Source of the DNA: Hamadaea tsunoensis DSM 44101
Lineage (GTDB): Bacteria > Actinomycetota > Actinomycetes > Mycobacteriales > Micromonosporaceae
Direction: 5' to 3'
Length of the DNA stretch: 64,000 nt
NCBI RefSeq assembly: GCF_000428945.1
Contig: NZ_AUAX01000005.1
Location: 419,833 to 483,832 of the forward strand
Shown: positions 44,696 through 53,961 of the stretch, piece after piece
Position numbering within the stretch: position 1 is the stretch's first letter
Layout: every line of letters begins with the position of its first letter
The notes under the pieces: model-generated
Told to the model about the DNA's origin: nothing
Databases searched by the model: none
Seen by the model: the letters and a program-made list of their open reading frames with translations, nothing else
Position numbers and translations under genes: made by a program

Positions 44696-45934
44696 GTGGA
44701 CACGACCGGGCGGGCGATCGAAGCCGTGTGGCGGATCGAGGCGCCGAAGATCATCGCCACCCTCACCCGGCTGGTCGGCGATGTCGGGCTGGCCGAGGAG
44801 CTCACCCAGGACGCACTCGTCGTCGCGCTGGAACGGTGGCCGGCGGACGGCGTACCGGCGAATCCGGCGGGATGGCTGACCTCCACGGCCAAGCATCGGG
44901 CCGTCGACGCCCTCCGCCGGCGCGGCGCGTACGCGGCCAAGCTCGCCGAGATCGGGCGTGATCAGGTCGAGGCGGTCGACGACGAGGACGAGTGGGCGCA
45001 GCGCCTCGACGGCCGGATCGAGGACGACCTGCTCCGGCTGATCTTCATGGCCTGCCATCCGCAGCTCACCACCGAGACCCGGGTCGCGTTGACGTTACGG
45101 CTGCTGGGCGGGCTGTCCACGGCCGAGATCGCCCGGGCGCTGCTCATCTCCGAGGCGACCGCCGGGCAACGGATCTCCCGGGGCAAGAAGACGCTGGCGG
45201 CGATCGGCGTACTCGGGGAGGTGGAGACGAAGGAGCGACTGCCCTCGGTGCTGGAGGTGACATATCTGATCTTCAATGAGGGATATGCCGCCACCGCGGG
45301 TGACGACTGGATGCGCCCGGCGCTCGGCGCGGAGGCGCTGCGCCTGGGCCGCGTGCTCGTGGGCCTGCTGCCGGCGGAGCCCGAGGTGCACGGCCTGGTG
45401 GCGCTCATGGAACTGCAGGCTTCCCGTACGCGGGCCCGCACGGCCCCCGACGGCGCGCCCGTCCTGCTGCCCGATCAGGACCGGCGCCTGTGGGACCGGC
45501 TGCTGATCCGGCGCGGTCTCGCCGCCCTGGAGCGGGCGCAGGAGCTGGGCGGGGCGTTCGGGCCGTACGTGCTGCAGGCGGCGATCGCGGCCTGCCATGC
45601 CCGGGCGGCGACCGCGGACGAGACGGACTGGCCCGAGATCGCCGCGATCTACCAGGTGCTCGCCTCGGTGTCGCCGTCGCCGGTCGTGACCTTGAATCAG
45701 GCGGTCGCGGTGGGCATGGCCGAAGGGCCGGCCGCCGGCCTCGCGCTCCTCGACGGCGTGACCCTCGACGGCTACGCGCTCCTGCCCGCCGTACGCGGAG
45801 ACCTGCTCGCCCGCCTCGGCCGGCACGACGAGGCGCGGGCGGCGTTCCGGCTGGCGGCCGAGCTGACGCGCAACGGGGCGGAACGGGAGATCTTCCTCTC
45901 CAGGGCTTCGGCCGGGGCCGGCGCCGACCTATGA
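44696..45934 (+). CDS. ECF42-group sigma factor with C-terminal TPR-like extension
   Basis: 412 residues. N-terminal region 2 (A-E-E-L-T-Q-D-A-L-V-V-A-L-E-R-W and P-A-G-W-L) and region 4 (about 110-160) are followed by a long helical extension (about 180-410) including the P-V-V-T-L-N-Q-A-V-A segment. This DUF6596/TPR-like tail replaces an anti-sigma factor in ECF42. The group acts on DGPF genes, one of which lies just upstream. GTG at 44696 fits the family N-terminus. Confidence 0.9.
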   Translation: MDTTGRAIEAVWRIEAPKIIATLTRLVGDVGLAEELTQDALVVALERWPADGVPANPAGWLTSTAKHRAVDALRRRGAYAAKLAEIGRDQVEAVDDEDEWAQRLDGRIEDDLLRLIFMACHPQLTTETRVALTLRLLGGLSTAEIARALLISEATAGQRISRGKKTLAAIGVLGEVETKERLPSVLEVTYLIFNEGYAATAGDDWMRPALGAEALRLGRVLVGLLPAEPEVHGLVALMELQASRTRARTAPDGAPVLLPDQDRRLWDRLLIRRGLAALERAQELGGAFGPYVLQAAIAACHARAATADETDWPEIAAIYQVLASVSPSPVVTLNQAVAVGMAEGPAAGLALLDGVTLDGYALLPAVRGDLLARLGRHDEARAAFRLAAELTRNGAEREIFLSRASAGAGADL

Positions 45935-46018
45935 TCGATGGCGGCGACGCCGGTCCGCGTACGCCCCGGACGAGAGCGTGACCGTACCCGGACGGCGAAG
46001 ACGGCGCGCACGGATGCC

Positions 46019-46279
46019 ATGACTCTGCTGGACGTCGTCGAGATCCTCGGCTCGCTGCTCATCCTCGTCGCCTTCGCCGCCTCCCAGGCCGGCCGGCTCG
46101 ACCCGAAATCCCGCGTCTACCTGACGCTCAACCTCGCCGGCTCGGCGGTGCTGGCCGTCATCGCGGCCGGTTCGGCGTCCTGGGGGTTCCTCCTGCTGGA
46201 GGGCACCTGGGCGATCGTCTCCGGGCTGTCGCTGATCAGGCTGCTCAGCCGGCGCCGCGAGCCGGCCGCCCGGCCGTGA
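46019..46279 (+). CDS. CBU_0592-family small membrane protein
   Basis: 86 residues with two to three hydrophobic helices: L-L-D-V-V-E-I-L-G-S-L-L-I-L-V-A-F, Y-L-T-L-N-L-A-G-S, and W-G-F-L-L-L-E-G-T-W-A-I-V-S. These match the CBU_0592-like family of unknown function. ATG at 46019 is used; an upstream start would add a basic 27-residue tail. Confidence 0.78.
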   Translation: MTLLDVVEILGSLLILVAFAASQAGRLDPKSRVYLTLNLAGSAVLAVIAAGSASWGFLLLEGTWAIVSGLSLIRLLSRRREPAARP

Positions 46280-46312
46280 ACCGCGCGTCGCGGTCCACGG
46301 CCGGATCCTCGG

Positions 46313-47317
46313 CTACGGCAGGGTGTACGCCGGAACGTTGGCGGCGATGACGTGCGGCCGGAACGTGAAGACGTTCGGGTCGGCGGGGTCGATCGTGGCG
46401 CTGACCCAGTGGTTCTGAGCCGATCCGAAGGTCTGTACGCGGGTGAAGTTCTCGATGACGTTGCCGGCCGCGTCGGTGAGCGGCTTGTCGACGATGAACG
46501 TGTGACTGTCCCCGTTGACCAGCACGACCTGGCCGGAGTACGCGACCGTCAGCCGGGCCAGCGCCGCCTTGGTGTCGGCGAAGTGCTGCGTCGGGTCCGC
46601 CGTGGACCACATGTCGGCCTGGAGGACCACCATGATCGCCCGGGCGTGCCGAGCCTGCGCCCGCGCGAACGAGTCGGACAGCCAGGCGAGGACGGCCTCG
46701 TTGCGGGCGGCGTACTCGGCCTGGTCGCCGTCGATCTGCTTGCCGGTGGCGTCGAACTGGGGTGCGTTGTCGTCGCTGCCCGGGACGTTCACTCCGATGT
46801 AGAACACGTCGCCGGAGTCCCACCGGACGTTCTCCGGGTACGCCGCCGACTGCCGCTCCAACCGCAGGCCGCGCTGTCCGAGTGAGGTGGGTCCGGTGGC
46901 GAACATGCGCCGGACGAGGGCGAGCCGCTCGTTCGGGTCGTAGGAGCCGTTGCTCGGCCGGTCGCAGTCGGTCCACTCGTTGTCGCCCGGCACGTACACG
47001 ACCGGCCGGCGGTACATCGCGAACTCGCTCGCGGCGAGGTCGTAGAGCGGCTGGTCGCAGCGCTCCTTGCCGTTCTTGATGTCGCCGTCGAAGGCCGTGA
47101 AGCGCACGTGGGCGGCATTGATCGCGGCGATGACGGCCGGGTACTGGGCCCGGCCCGTGTCGCCGTAGGGCATGTCGCCGATCAGTGCGATCTCGTAGCG
47201 CCCGCCGTCGCCGGCGTCGTCGCCGTGTTCACCGGCGGGTGCCGCGGACGCCGGAGTGATCGCCAGTACGCCGGTCGCGGCGATGGAGGCCGCGGTGGCG
47301 AGGAAGCTGTGACGCAT
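46313..47317 (-). CDS. Secreted metallophosphoesterase-like protein
   Basis: 334 residues. The signal peptide (to about residue 25, A-S-A-A) shows it is exported. The calcineurin-like core has I-G-D-M-P-Y-G-D near 46, F-D-G-D-I-K-N-G-K near 77, P-G-D-N-E-W-T-D-C-D near 110 and N-G-D-S-H near 268, the metal-binding blocks. The substrate is unknown. GGAGG precedes the ATG. Confidence 0.83.
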   Translation of the reverse strand: MRHSFLATAASIAATGVLAITPASAAPAGEHGDDAGDGGRYEIALIGDMPYGDTGRAQYPAVIAAINAAHVRFTAFDGDIKNGKERCDQPLYDLAASEFAMYRRPVVYVPGDNEWTDCDRPSNGSYDPNERLALVRRMFATGPTSLGQRGLRLERQSAAYPENVRWDSGDVFYIGVNVPGSDDNAPQFDATGKQIDGDQAEYAARNEAVLAWLSDSFARAQARHARAIMVVLQADMWSTADPTQHFADTKAALARLTVAYSGQVVLVNGDSHTFIVDKPLTDAAGNVIENFTRVQTFGSAQNHWVSATIDPADPNVFTFRPHVIAANVPAYTLP

Positions 47318-47446
47318 GGAAGCCTCCGCACAAGATGGGAATGGTCTTGTGCGACCTCAGCGGTCCGGGGTGGCCGGGCGCTGTCCGGCGGATGGCCGCC
47401 GGGCGAATCCCCTACAACATGTAGTGTCCATGCGTTCCTCGCAGGA

Positions 47447-47869
47447 CTAAAGATCGGTGGACATCCAGATCGAGTCCTCGGCGGCGAAACCGTGGCGGGC
47501 GTAGAAGCCGCGTACGCGGGCGTTGGCCGACTCGGTTTCGAGGAACAGCCGCAGCGCGCCGGCCTTCGCCGCCTCGGCGAGAACCCTCGCGAGCAGGGCC
47601 GCCCCGATGCCCCGCCCGCGGTCGCGTACGTAGATCTCGTCGAGGAGCGCCTCCCGGCCGCCCGATTCGAGACTCCAGCCCCACGTGACCACCGCGTACG
47701 CGGCCTCGCCCAGCCACACCTGGCCGTACTCGTCCCCGTCGAGCAGGGGGCGCAGCGCGGGGACGATGCGGGCGGGGTCGAAGTCGTGCTCGTCGACCGT
47801 GCAGAACTCCTCGATGAGCACGAGGAGTTCGTCGAGATCGGCCGGTGCTGCCCGGCGGATGCCCGTCAC
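47447..47869 (-). CDS. GNAT-family N-acetyltransferase
   Basis: 140 residues. The acetyl-CoA loop R-D-R-G-R-G-I-G-A-A-L-L (about 88-99) and the C-terminal E-S-A-N-A-R-V-R-G-F-Y-A-R-H-G-F motif are typical. The substrate is unknown. There is no ribosome site before the GTG at 47869; it overlaps the stop of a six-codon mini-frame created by a 17-bp duplication, so it probably depends on coupling from the lipoprotein gene. Confidence 0.85.
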   Translation of the reverse strand: MTGIRRAAPADLDELLVLIEEFCTVDEHDFDPARIVPALRPLLDGDEYGQVWLGEAAYAVVTWGWSLESGGREALLDEIYVRDRGRGIGAALLARVLAEAAKAGALRLFLETESANARVRGFYARHGFAAEDSIWMSTDL

Positions 47870-47885
47870 CGGCGGATGCCCGTCA
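47852..47885. repeat. 17-bp tandem duplication at a gene junction
   Basis: CCGGCGGATGCCCGTCA occurs twice (47852-47868, 47869-47885). It duplicates the start region of the GNAT gene and the stop region of the lipoprotein gene. Read on the minus strand, it leaves a GTG (47886) overlapping the lipoprotein TGA, six codons, then TGA overlapping the true GTG. Confidence 0.92.
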
Positions 47886-48374
47886 CTGGCAGGTGAAGGC
47901 GCCGGTGGCGTGGACCGTGTCCCGGCCCGCCTTCAGGTCGGCGTCGAGACTCACCCGGCCGCCCATGATCGCCACACCCTCGACCGTCGAGGCCTTCCAC
48001 GTCTTGCCGTCCCCGCCGGTCAGGGCGACCGTGAACGGGCCCTTCGCGGCCTGCCGGGACACCTGCAGGCGTACGCCGCCCTCGCCGGTCGCCCGCGCGT
48101 CGGTACTCGTGAAGCCCTCGCCCTGGACGTGGCACTGGGCGGTCGCGCCGGTGAGGTGGGCGGTGAGCGTACCGCTGATCGTGATGTCCACGGTGCCGTG
48201 GCCGGGCCGGGTTCCGGTCTCGCCGCCGGTGCCGACCGGGCTGGCGTCCGTCGTGGCCGCCCACGTGGGCGCCGCCTTCCACGCCGGGGGCGGGCTGTCG
48301 GCCGAGCAGGCGCCGGTGACGAGGACGGCGGCGAGCAGCGGCACGGGCAGGAGGAGCCGGGTCGGTCGAGGCAT
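47883..48374 (-). CDS. Predicted lipoprotein of unknown function
   Basis: 163 residues. The signal peptide ends in L-V-T-G-A-C (Cys23), a good lipobox. The mature domain is beta-rich (T-V-D-I-T-I-S-G-T-L-T) with two cysteines that may pair (Q-C-H-V, F-T-C-Q). The overall look resembles mycobacterial LpqH-like lipoproteins, but this is weak. ATG at 48374 has AGGA 8 bases upstream; ATG at 48383 is the alternative. Confidence 0.68.
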   Translation of the reverse strand: MPRPTRLLLPVPLLAAVLVTGACSADSPPPAWKAAPTWAATTDASPVGTGGETGTRPGHGTVDITISGTLTAHLTGATAQCHVQGEGFTSTDARATGEGGVRLQVSRQAAKGPFTVALTGGDGKTWKASTVEGVAIMGGRVSLDADLKAGRDTVHATGAFTCQ

Positions 48375-48558
48375 GGGGGACATCCTAGAGATGCCCGCTT
48401 GCCCTGTCCGTTCAGCTCAATCCTCTCGGGGGATCACCCGGAAACCGCCCGGGTGTCCGGGCTTTTGCGGACAATGGGGATGAAAGCCCGGGTTACCGTC
48501 GCACGCGTACGAGCGGTCGCCCTGGTGGGAGCGGCCGGCCGAGCAGCGGGGAGACGGC

Positions 48559-49971
48559 GTGGACACCAGCGGGGCGAATCCGATTCCGGAACTCCTGCAG
48601 GTCCTTTACGACGGCATCCTCACGGTCTCGGACGGCGAGGTGGCGACCTACATCCCGGAGCTGACGGGCGCCGACCCCGGCTGGTTCGGCCTCGCGCTCG
48701 CCACGATCGACGGGCACGTCTACTCCTACGGCGAGTGCGACCGCGAGTTCACGATCCAGTCGGTCTCGAAACCGTTCGTGTACGCGCTGGCCCTCGCCGA
48801 CCGCGGCCTCGACGAGGTGCTGACGCGGGTGGGCGTGGAGCCGAGCGGCGAATCGTTCAACGCGATCAGCCTGGAGCCGGGCACCGGCCGGCCCGCGAAT
48901 CCGATGGTCAACGCCGGCGCGATTCTGACGACCTCCCTGGTCAAGGGCGGCTTCGACCGGATCCTCGGCGGCCTGTCCGCGTTCGCCGGGCGGCCCCTCG
49001 TCCATGACCCGGTCGTGTACGCCTCCGAACAGGAGACCGGCGACCGCAACCGGGCGCTCGCGTACCTGATGCGCAACGCGGGCGCGCTCCAGTCCGAGGT
49101 GGACGAAGCGTTGGCGGCGTACTTCCAGCAGTGCTCGGTGCTGGTCAGCGCCCAGGACCTCGCGCTGATGAGCGTGACGCTGGCCAACGGCGGCATCCAG
49201 CCGCTCACCGGCGAGACCGTCGTCGACCGGGACACCGCCGCCCACGTGCTCACGGTCATGGCCACCTGCGGCATGTACGACTTCGCCGGCGAATGGCTGC
49301 TGCGGGTCGGCCTGCCGGCCAAGAGCGGGGTCAGCGGCGGCATCGCGGCGGCTCTGCCGGCCCAGCTCGGCATCGGCGTCTTCAGCCCGCCCCTCGACGC
49401 GCGCGGCAACAGCGTACGGGGGATCGCCGCGTGCGAGGAGCTGTCCGCGCGGTTCGGCCTGCACGTCATGCGCCCCGTCGTACGCACGGCCAGCGCCGTC
49501 TACCTGCGACGGACACTGCGCGGCATGCGGTCGAGCGCCGAGCGTACGGCGAAGCAGTGGGCGACCATCCGCGATGCGGGACGGGCGGTGGTGATCCGGG
49601 GCCTGCAGGGCGACATCGAGTTCACGGCGGCCGAATCGCTGGTACGCACGCTCGCCGCCGGCCTGACCGAGGCGCGCTGGCTGGTGCTGGACCTGGGCCG
49701 GGTGACGAGCCTGCACCCGGTGGCCCTGCGGTTGCTGGTCACGCTGACCGACCGGCTGACCGGGCTGGGGATCGTGACCGTGGTGGTCGACGGCCACGAC
49801 CGGGGCCTCATCCACGCCGCCCAGGTTCGCTTCCCGGCCCTGGACGAGGCGCTCGTCTGGTGCGAGGACCAGGTCCTGAACCCGTCGGCGCCGCCGTTGG
49901 AGGACACGCCGCCGACGAAACCCGCCCGGAACGCCCGGAAGACCCGGCAGCAGAAACGCCGCCGCCACTGA
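48559..49971 (+). CDS. glsA: Serine-dependent glutaminase fused to a STAS domain
   Basis: 470 residues. Residues 1-310 are the glutaminase: catalytic S68-V-S-K71 (beta-lactamase-like fold), N-P-M-V-N-A-G-A, and G-V-S-G-G-I near 258. It turns glutamine into glutamate and ammonia. Residues about 345-450 form a STAS domain (L-V-L-D-L-G-R-V-T-S-L-H-P-V-A), and the tail is very basic. STAS domains bind anti-sigma-type kinases or nucleotides, so activity may be controlled through it. A GGGGAG site precedes the GTG. Confidence 0.9.
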   Translation: MDTSGANPIPELLQVLYDGILTVSDGEVATYIPELTGADPGWFGLALATIDGHVYSYGECDREFTIQSVSKPFVYALALADRGLDEVLTRVGVEPSGESFNAISLEPGTGRPANPMVNAGAILTTSLVKGGFDRILGGLSAFAGRPLVHDPVVYASEQETGDRNRALAYLMRNAGALQSEVDEALAAYFQQCSVLVSAQDLALMSVTLANGGIQPLTGETVVDRDTAAHVLTVMATCGMYDFAGEWLLRVGLPAKSGVSGGIAAALPAQLGIGVFSPPLDARGNSVRGIAACEELSARFGLHVMRPVVRTASAVYLRRTLRGMRSSAERTAKQWATIRDAGRAVVIRGLQGDIEFTAAESLVRTLAAGLTEARWLVLDLGRVTSLHPVALRLLVTLTDRLTGLGIVTVVVDGHDRGLIHAAQVRFPALDEALVWCEDQVLNPSAPPLEDTPPTKPARNARKTRQQKRRRH

Positions 49972-49978
49972 GCCCGGT

Positions 49979-50584
49979 TCAGGCCGCCGGGCCGGCCAGC
50001 CCGTGCAGGAGCAGATCGGTCAGCGTGTCCACGACTTCGTCGTCGCGGTACGCCGATCCGGCCGTCAGCAGCGCGTACGCGAGCATGGACTGCATGGCGC
50101 CCATGGCGGCCGCGACGAGCGCGGGGTCGCCGGGCAGCCGGTGGCCTTTGGCCCGCAGGTCTTCGAGATGGTCGCGGAGGATCTCGGTGCCGTCGGCGAG
50201 CGAGCGCCAGGCGCGGCCGGCGCCGAGATCGGCGGTCATGACCGACTGCGTCTGCGCGACGACGACCGCGAGGTTCTCGCGGTAGAGCCGCCAGGTCAGG
50301 GCGACGTGCTCGCGCAGGTGTACGCGGTCGGTGAGGTCGTGCTCGCGCGGGTGCGTGAAGGCGGGCAGCGCCGCGTCGGCCTGCTCGTCGATGTCCTTCA
50401 TCAGGGCCGCGAGCAGCTCGTCCTTGCCGGTGAAGTGGTCGTAGAAGGAGCCCGCGGAGCGGCCGGCGGCGGTGGTGATGTCGGTGATCTTCGTGTTCAG
50501 GTAGCCGCGCTCGGCGAACAGCCGGCGGGCCGCCGCCTTCAGCGCCTTCTGCGTCTCGGCGGCTTTCGCCTCGCGTACGCCCAT
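49979..50584 (-). CDS. TetR-family regulator of the divergent monooxygenase
   Basis: 201 residues. HTH at about 15-60 ([20 protein letters not shown]). The C-terminal domain is an all-helical ligand pocket. A strong AAGGGAGGTG site lies before the ATG. Two tandem palindromes in the 90-base gap to the monooxygenase gene are its likely operators. Confidence 0.87.
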   Translation of the reverse strand: MGVREAKAAETQKALKAAARRLFAERGYLNTKITDITTAAGRSAGSFYDHFTGKDELLAALMKDIDEQADAALPAFTHPREHDLTDRVHLREHVALTWRLYRENLAVVVAQTQSVMTADLGAGRAWRSLADGTEILRDHLEDLRAKGHRLPGDPALVAAAMGAMQSMLAYALLTAGSAYRDDEVVDTLTDLLLHGLAGPAA

Positions 50585-50626
50585 CCGCCCACCTCCCTTG
50601 ACGTCCCACCCTAGGGCAATCAATAC

Positions 50627-50655
50627 TGAATCCAGATTCACTGAATTGTGATTCA
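50627..50655. promoter_or_regulatory. Two tandem palindromes, likely TetR operators
   Basis: TGAATCCAGATTCA (50627-50640, all six pairs) and TGAATTGTGATTCA (50642-50655, five of six) are offset by 15 bases. They lie 19 bases before the monooxygenase ATG and 42 bases before the tetR ATG, so binding could block both. Confidence 0.8.
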
Positions 50656-50674
50656 CTAACTTTGGAGGGACGGC

Positions 50675-51850
50675 ATGCGGGTGGCGATCATCGGCGGGGG
50701 AGTGGCCGGGTCGGCGACGGCGGTGGCACTGCGCCGGATCGGGGCCGAGGTCGACGTCCACGAGGCCTATCCGGACCCGGCCGGCCCGGTCGGCTCGTTC
50801 GTCAGCGTGGCGGCGAACGGGCTGCGCGGTCTGCGGGCCCTCGGCGTCCTCGACGAGGTACGCCGATCCGGCACCGCCATCGCCCGCCAGCGGATGTACT
50901 CGACGACCGGCCGCCTGCTCGGCGACGTGCCGCGCGGCCGGGCGGCCGGCGACGACCTGCACAGCGTGACGCTGCTCCGCGCGCACCTGGTCGAGTGCCT
51001 GCGGAACGCGGCCCGGGCGGCGGGTGCCCGGATCAGGACGGGCGAGCGGATCACGGACGTCGGCGGCCTGGACGCGGATCTCGTCCTCGGCGCGGACGGC
51101 CTCTGGTCGGTGGCCCGCCGGTTCGTCGACCCGGCTGCCCCTGACCCCCGGTACGCCGGCCTCTACACGGTCTCGGGTGTCGCCCCGGCGGTGGCCGGCG
51201 TCGAGCCGGACGTCTTCGCGCTGACCTTCGCCCGCGCGGGCGGCTTCATCCACTTACGCGCCGCGGACGGAACAGTCTGGTGGTCGGCGCAGGTGGCGAG
51301 CCCGGCTGAGCCCGATCTGGACGGCGTCACGCTCGACACGCTGCGGCATCTGTTCCGGCGCGAGGCCGTCCCGTCGGCCGTTCTCCAAGCGGCGCAAGGG
51401 TTCGCCCGCCCGACCCTGATGCACGTCCTGCCAGGGGCCCGGGCGTGGTCGCGGGGGAACGTGCTGCTGGTGGGCGACGCCGCTCATCCCGTCGGGGCCG
51501 GGCAGGGCGCTTCGATGGCCATCGAGGACGCCGTCGTCCTGGCCCAGCGCCTGGCCGCCGCACCGTCCATCGCGGACGCCTTGGCCGGTTTCGAGGCGGC
51601 CCGCCGGCCGCGCGTGGCCCAGATGGTCAGGACCGCCGAACGCAACAAGGACGCGAAGGTGGCCGGCCCGCTGGCCCGCCGCCTCCGCGACCTCGTGATG
51701 CCGGTGATGGTGCCCCGCTTCCTCGAGCGCGCCACCGCCTGGCTGTACAGCTACGACCTCGGCGAGCTGCCCGAGGTGACCCCGCCTGACCGCGCCGCTC
51801 AGGGCTTCCGCCAGGCGCCGCCGAATCTGGGCTTGCCGTCCACGGCGTAG
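50675..51850 (+). CDS. FAD-dependent monooxygenase
   Basis: 391 residues of the PHBH-like flavin hydroxylase family. The FAD motif [10 protein letters not shown] is at about 7-16, a D-G motif at G-A-D-G-L-W, and [12 protein letters not shown] near 269-280. The C-terminus lacks a thioredoxin-like domain. It oxidises an unknown aromatic or drug-like compound; control by a TetR points to xenobiotic breakdown. The 3' end overlaps the convergent peptidase gene by 52 bases. Confidence 0.88.
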   Translation: MRVAIIGGGVAGSATAVALRRIGAEVDVHEAYPDPAGPVGSFVSVAANGLRGLRALGVLDEVRRSGTAIARQRMYSTTGRLLGDVPRGRAAGDDLHSVTLLRAHLVECLRNAARAAGARIRTGERITDVGGLDADLVLGADGLWSVARRFVDPAAPDPRYAGLYTVSGVAPAVAGVEPDVFALTFARAGGFIHLRAADGTVWWSAQVASPAEPDLDGVTLDTLRHLFRREAVPSAVLQAAQGFARPTLMHVLPGARAWSRGNVLLVGDAAHPVGAGQGASMAIEDAVVLAQRLAAAPSIADALAGFEAARRPRVAQMVRTAERNKDAKVAGPLARRLRDLVMPVMVPRFLERATAWLYSYDLGELPEVTPPDRAAQGFRQAPPNLGLPSTA

Positions 51851-53805
51851 GCGCCGACGGCCCGGGTCAGCCAGCCGTCGGCGACGTGCCCGTCGACCTC
51901 GCCCAGGAACGCGTCGGCGTCGAGACCGTCCTTGGCCGACGTCGGGCCGTGGCCGGGTGCGCTCTGCGACCAGATCGCGGAGATCGCGTACCCGTCCTTG
52001 ACCTGGCAGGCCGTGAAGTAGGTCAGGTTCAGCCCGGCCTGCGCGTCCGCTGTGTACGCGGCCTGGAACTCGGCCTCGGACAGCCACGGCCGGGCATCGA
52101 CGGTCCCGACGTTCTCCAGGTTGTAGAAGGAGGTGAACTGCGGAACCCCGCCCGGAGCCACGATCGACACGTTGACCGGGTGGTAACCCTTGCTCCGGAG
52201 GTCCTTGTCCGTCGCATCGTGTACCGCGGCACCGACGTCGATCCGGACCTCCTGCGCGGGGCTCGCCTTCGTCCGCCGGTCCCAGATCGCCGCGTACGCG
52301 ACGCCGCCGGAGACGGTGCCGTCGATGTAGGTCGTGACGTTGGTCAGCAGCCAGCCGGTCTCCCGGTGGTCGGCGACGGCCGCGGTGAACTCGGTCAGCG
52401 ACATGCCGTGCCGGGCGTCCCACTGGCCGCCGGTGCTCCACCGGAAGACCGTGTTGAAGAAGACGTCCTCGTCGTCCTCGTACGCGTCCACGAACACCGG
52501 CCGGTAGCCGGACTGCGTGACCTTGTCGAACTCGGTCTGGTAGCCGGCCGCCGGAACGCTCTGCAGGTAGATCTCCGCCCAGTGCGGCGGCCACCAGCCG
52601 GGCTGCCGCGTGTCCGGCCAGATCAGCATCTCGGCGTGGGGCAGGCCGCGGGTGCCCGCCGGGACCCACTTGCCGGACTCGGGGTTCCACGGGCTCGCCG
52701 CCCCGATCTCCAGCACCCAGGCCTCGTCGAACAGCCAGGGCCGGGGAACGAAGTTGTCGTCCACGGCCGCGAACGAGTGCGCTTCGAGATGGATGTGCGG
52801 GGCGGCGGCGTTGCCGGATGACCCGATGTACCCGATGATGTCGCCCTTGCGGACGTGGACGGGGACGGTGTTGTAGTTGTCGTCGACGCCGATCCGGATC
52901 GAGTGCTGCCGCATGTGCGTGTAGAGCACGTAGGTGTCGTCCGCGTCGGTCGAGAGGATCACGTAGTTGCCCTGCGTCGGACTCGGTGTCTTCGCGGGCA
53001 GCGCGCCGGGCGCCGGGTTGTCGGGCATGCCGCCGTCGCCCGGGATCTTGTCGACGAGGGTGCTGTCGGCGACGGCGCGTACCGGCTTGCCCCAGATCAG
53101 GTAGTCGGCGTTGGCATCGCCCTTCGTGCCGGGGCGCAGGTTCGTCCAATGGCCGCCGTCCCAGCGCTTCACGTCGATGTCGTGCGCCCACAGCTGCTCA
53201 CCCTGCGAGCTGCCGTTCGCCCAGTGGTCGGCCGGGGCGTACAGCAGCTCGCCCGGGGCCAGGTCGGCTCCGAAGATCGGCATGCGGTGGCCCGTCCCGT
53301 AGGGCGCCAGGTCGTAGGTCTGGGTCTCCGGCTGGGCGTACCCGTCGACGAAGACGCGTACGCGGATCTGCGGCGGGGCCGGTGTGCCCAGGCGGAGCTG
53401 GGTGTCGACGACGTTGCCGTTGACCTTGACGTGGCCGTTGCTGAAGAAGCGGGTCTCGCCGGCGGCGACGACGCCGTTGTTACCCATGATCGACGGGAAG
53501 TTCGGCATCGACAGTGCCGGCAGGCCCACGCCCGGGAAGCTGTACTCGATGCCGGTCACCCGGACCGGCGCGGCGCCGGTGTTCTTCATGCGCAACCGCA
53601 GGACCACGCGGATCTCCTCGTTGCCGCCGGCCTGCGGTGGCGTGGTGAGGTCGTAGCGGACGTCGCCCGCCTCCAGCGGCTGGACGTCGAGGTCGATCGG
53701 GGTGGCGGCGCCCGCGTTGGCGGCCCGCGGGCGCGCGGTGACACCGAGGGCGGTCGCGCCGGCCACGGCGGCGGCGGTGAAGAGGATGCTGCGACGGTCC
53801 ATCAT
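51799..53805 (-). CDS. Secreted M23-like peptidase with tandem BTRD1-type repeats
   Basis: 668 residues. A Tat-like signal (D-R-R-S-I-L-F-T, cleavage near A-N-A at 31) is followed by a beta domain (about 35-150), then an M23-like domain (about 185-375) with G-N-Y-V-I-L, Y-T-H-M-R-Q-H, G-D-I-I-G-Y-I-G-S-S-G-N and A-P-H-I-H-L-E-A. About five repeats follow (about 410-668) with the pattern G-Y-x-P-V-x-V-x-x-Y and A-A-I-W-D/S, as in BTRD1. The repeats may bind wall or surface glycans. The first metal His-x-x-x-Asp is not clear, so activity is uncertain. Confidence 0.75.
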   Translation of the reverse strand: MMDRRSILFTAAAVAGATALGVTARPRAANAGAATPIDLDVQPLEAGDVRYDLTTPPQAGGNEEIRVVLRLRMKNTGAAPVRVTGIEYSFPGVGLPALSMPNFPSIMGNNGVVAAGETRFFSNGHVKVNGNVVDTQLRLGTPAPPQIRVRVFVDGYAQPETQTYDLAPYGTGHRMPIFGADLAPGELLYAPADHWANGSSQGEQLWAHDIDVKRWDGGHWTNLRPGTKGDANADYLIWGKPVRAVADSTLVDKIPGDGGMPDNPAPGALPAKTPSPTQGNYVILSTDADDTYVLYTHMRQHSIRIGVDDNYNTVPVHVRKGDIIGYIGSSGNAAAPHIHLEAHSFAAVDDNFVPRPWLFDEAWVLEIGAASPWNPESGKWVPAGTRGLPHAEMLIWPDTRQPGWWPPHWAEIYLQSVPAAGYQTEFDKVTQSGYRPVFVDAYEDDEDVFFNTVFRWSTGGQWDARHGMSLTEFTAAVADHRETGWLLTNVTTYIDGTVSGGVAYAAIWDRRTKASPAQEVRIDVGAAVHDATDKDLRSKGYHPVNVSIVAPGGVPQFTSFYNLENVGTVDARPWLSEAEFQAAYTADAQAGLNLTYFTACQVKDGYAISAIWSQSAPGHGPTSAKDGLDADAFLGEVDGHVADGWLTRAVGAYAVDGKPRFGGAWRKP

Positions 53806-53961
53806 AGACTCCCGGGGCTCGTTGTCGGTCCGCACCAGCACACCAGCGCCGGCCGCCGCGGACCTGAGCAACGGGTACTCAAAACCCGATCAACCAAGTG
53901 CCCGATACCACCGTCGCCATCGGAGAGTGAGACTGCACCCACGAGTACAGGGGGAGGTGCG

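Noticed and set aside
45938..46018. N-terminal extension of the CBU_0592-like protein
   Set aside because: The 27 added residues are Arg/Thr-rich and unlike the family; the ATG at 46019 begins the conserved helix.
47412..47424. CTACA-N3-TGTAG palindrome as a BlaI operator before the phosphoesterase
   Set aside because: The spacer is 3 bases instead of the usual 2, it is one short site, and there is no link to the BlaI gene 28 kb away.
48457..48491. CCGGGCTTT / AAAGCCCGG hairpin before the glutaminase gene
   Set aside because: The stem is only 9 bases and the gap has no other sign of an attenuator or riboswitch.
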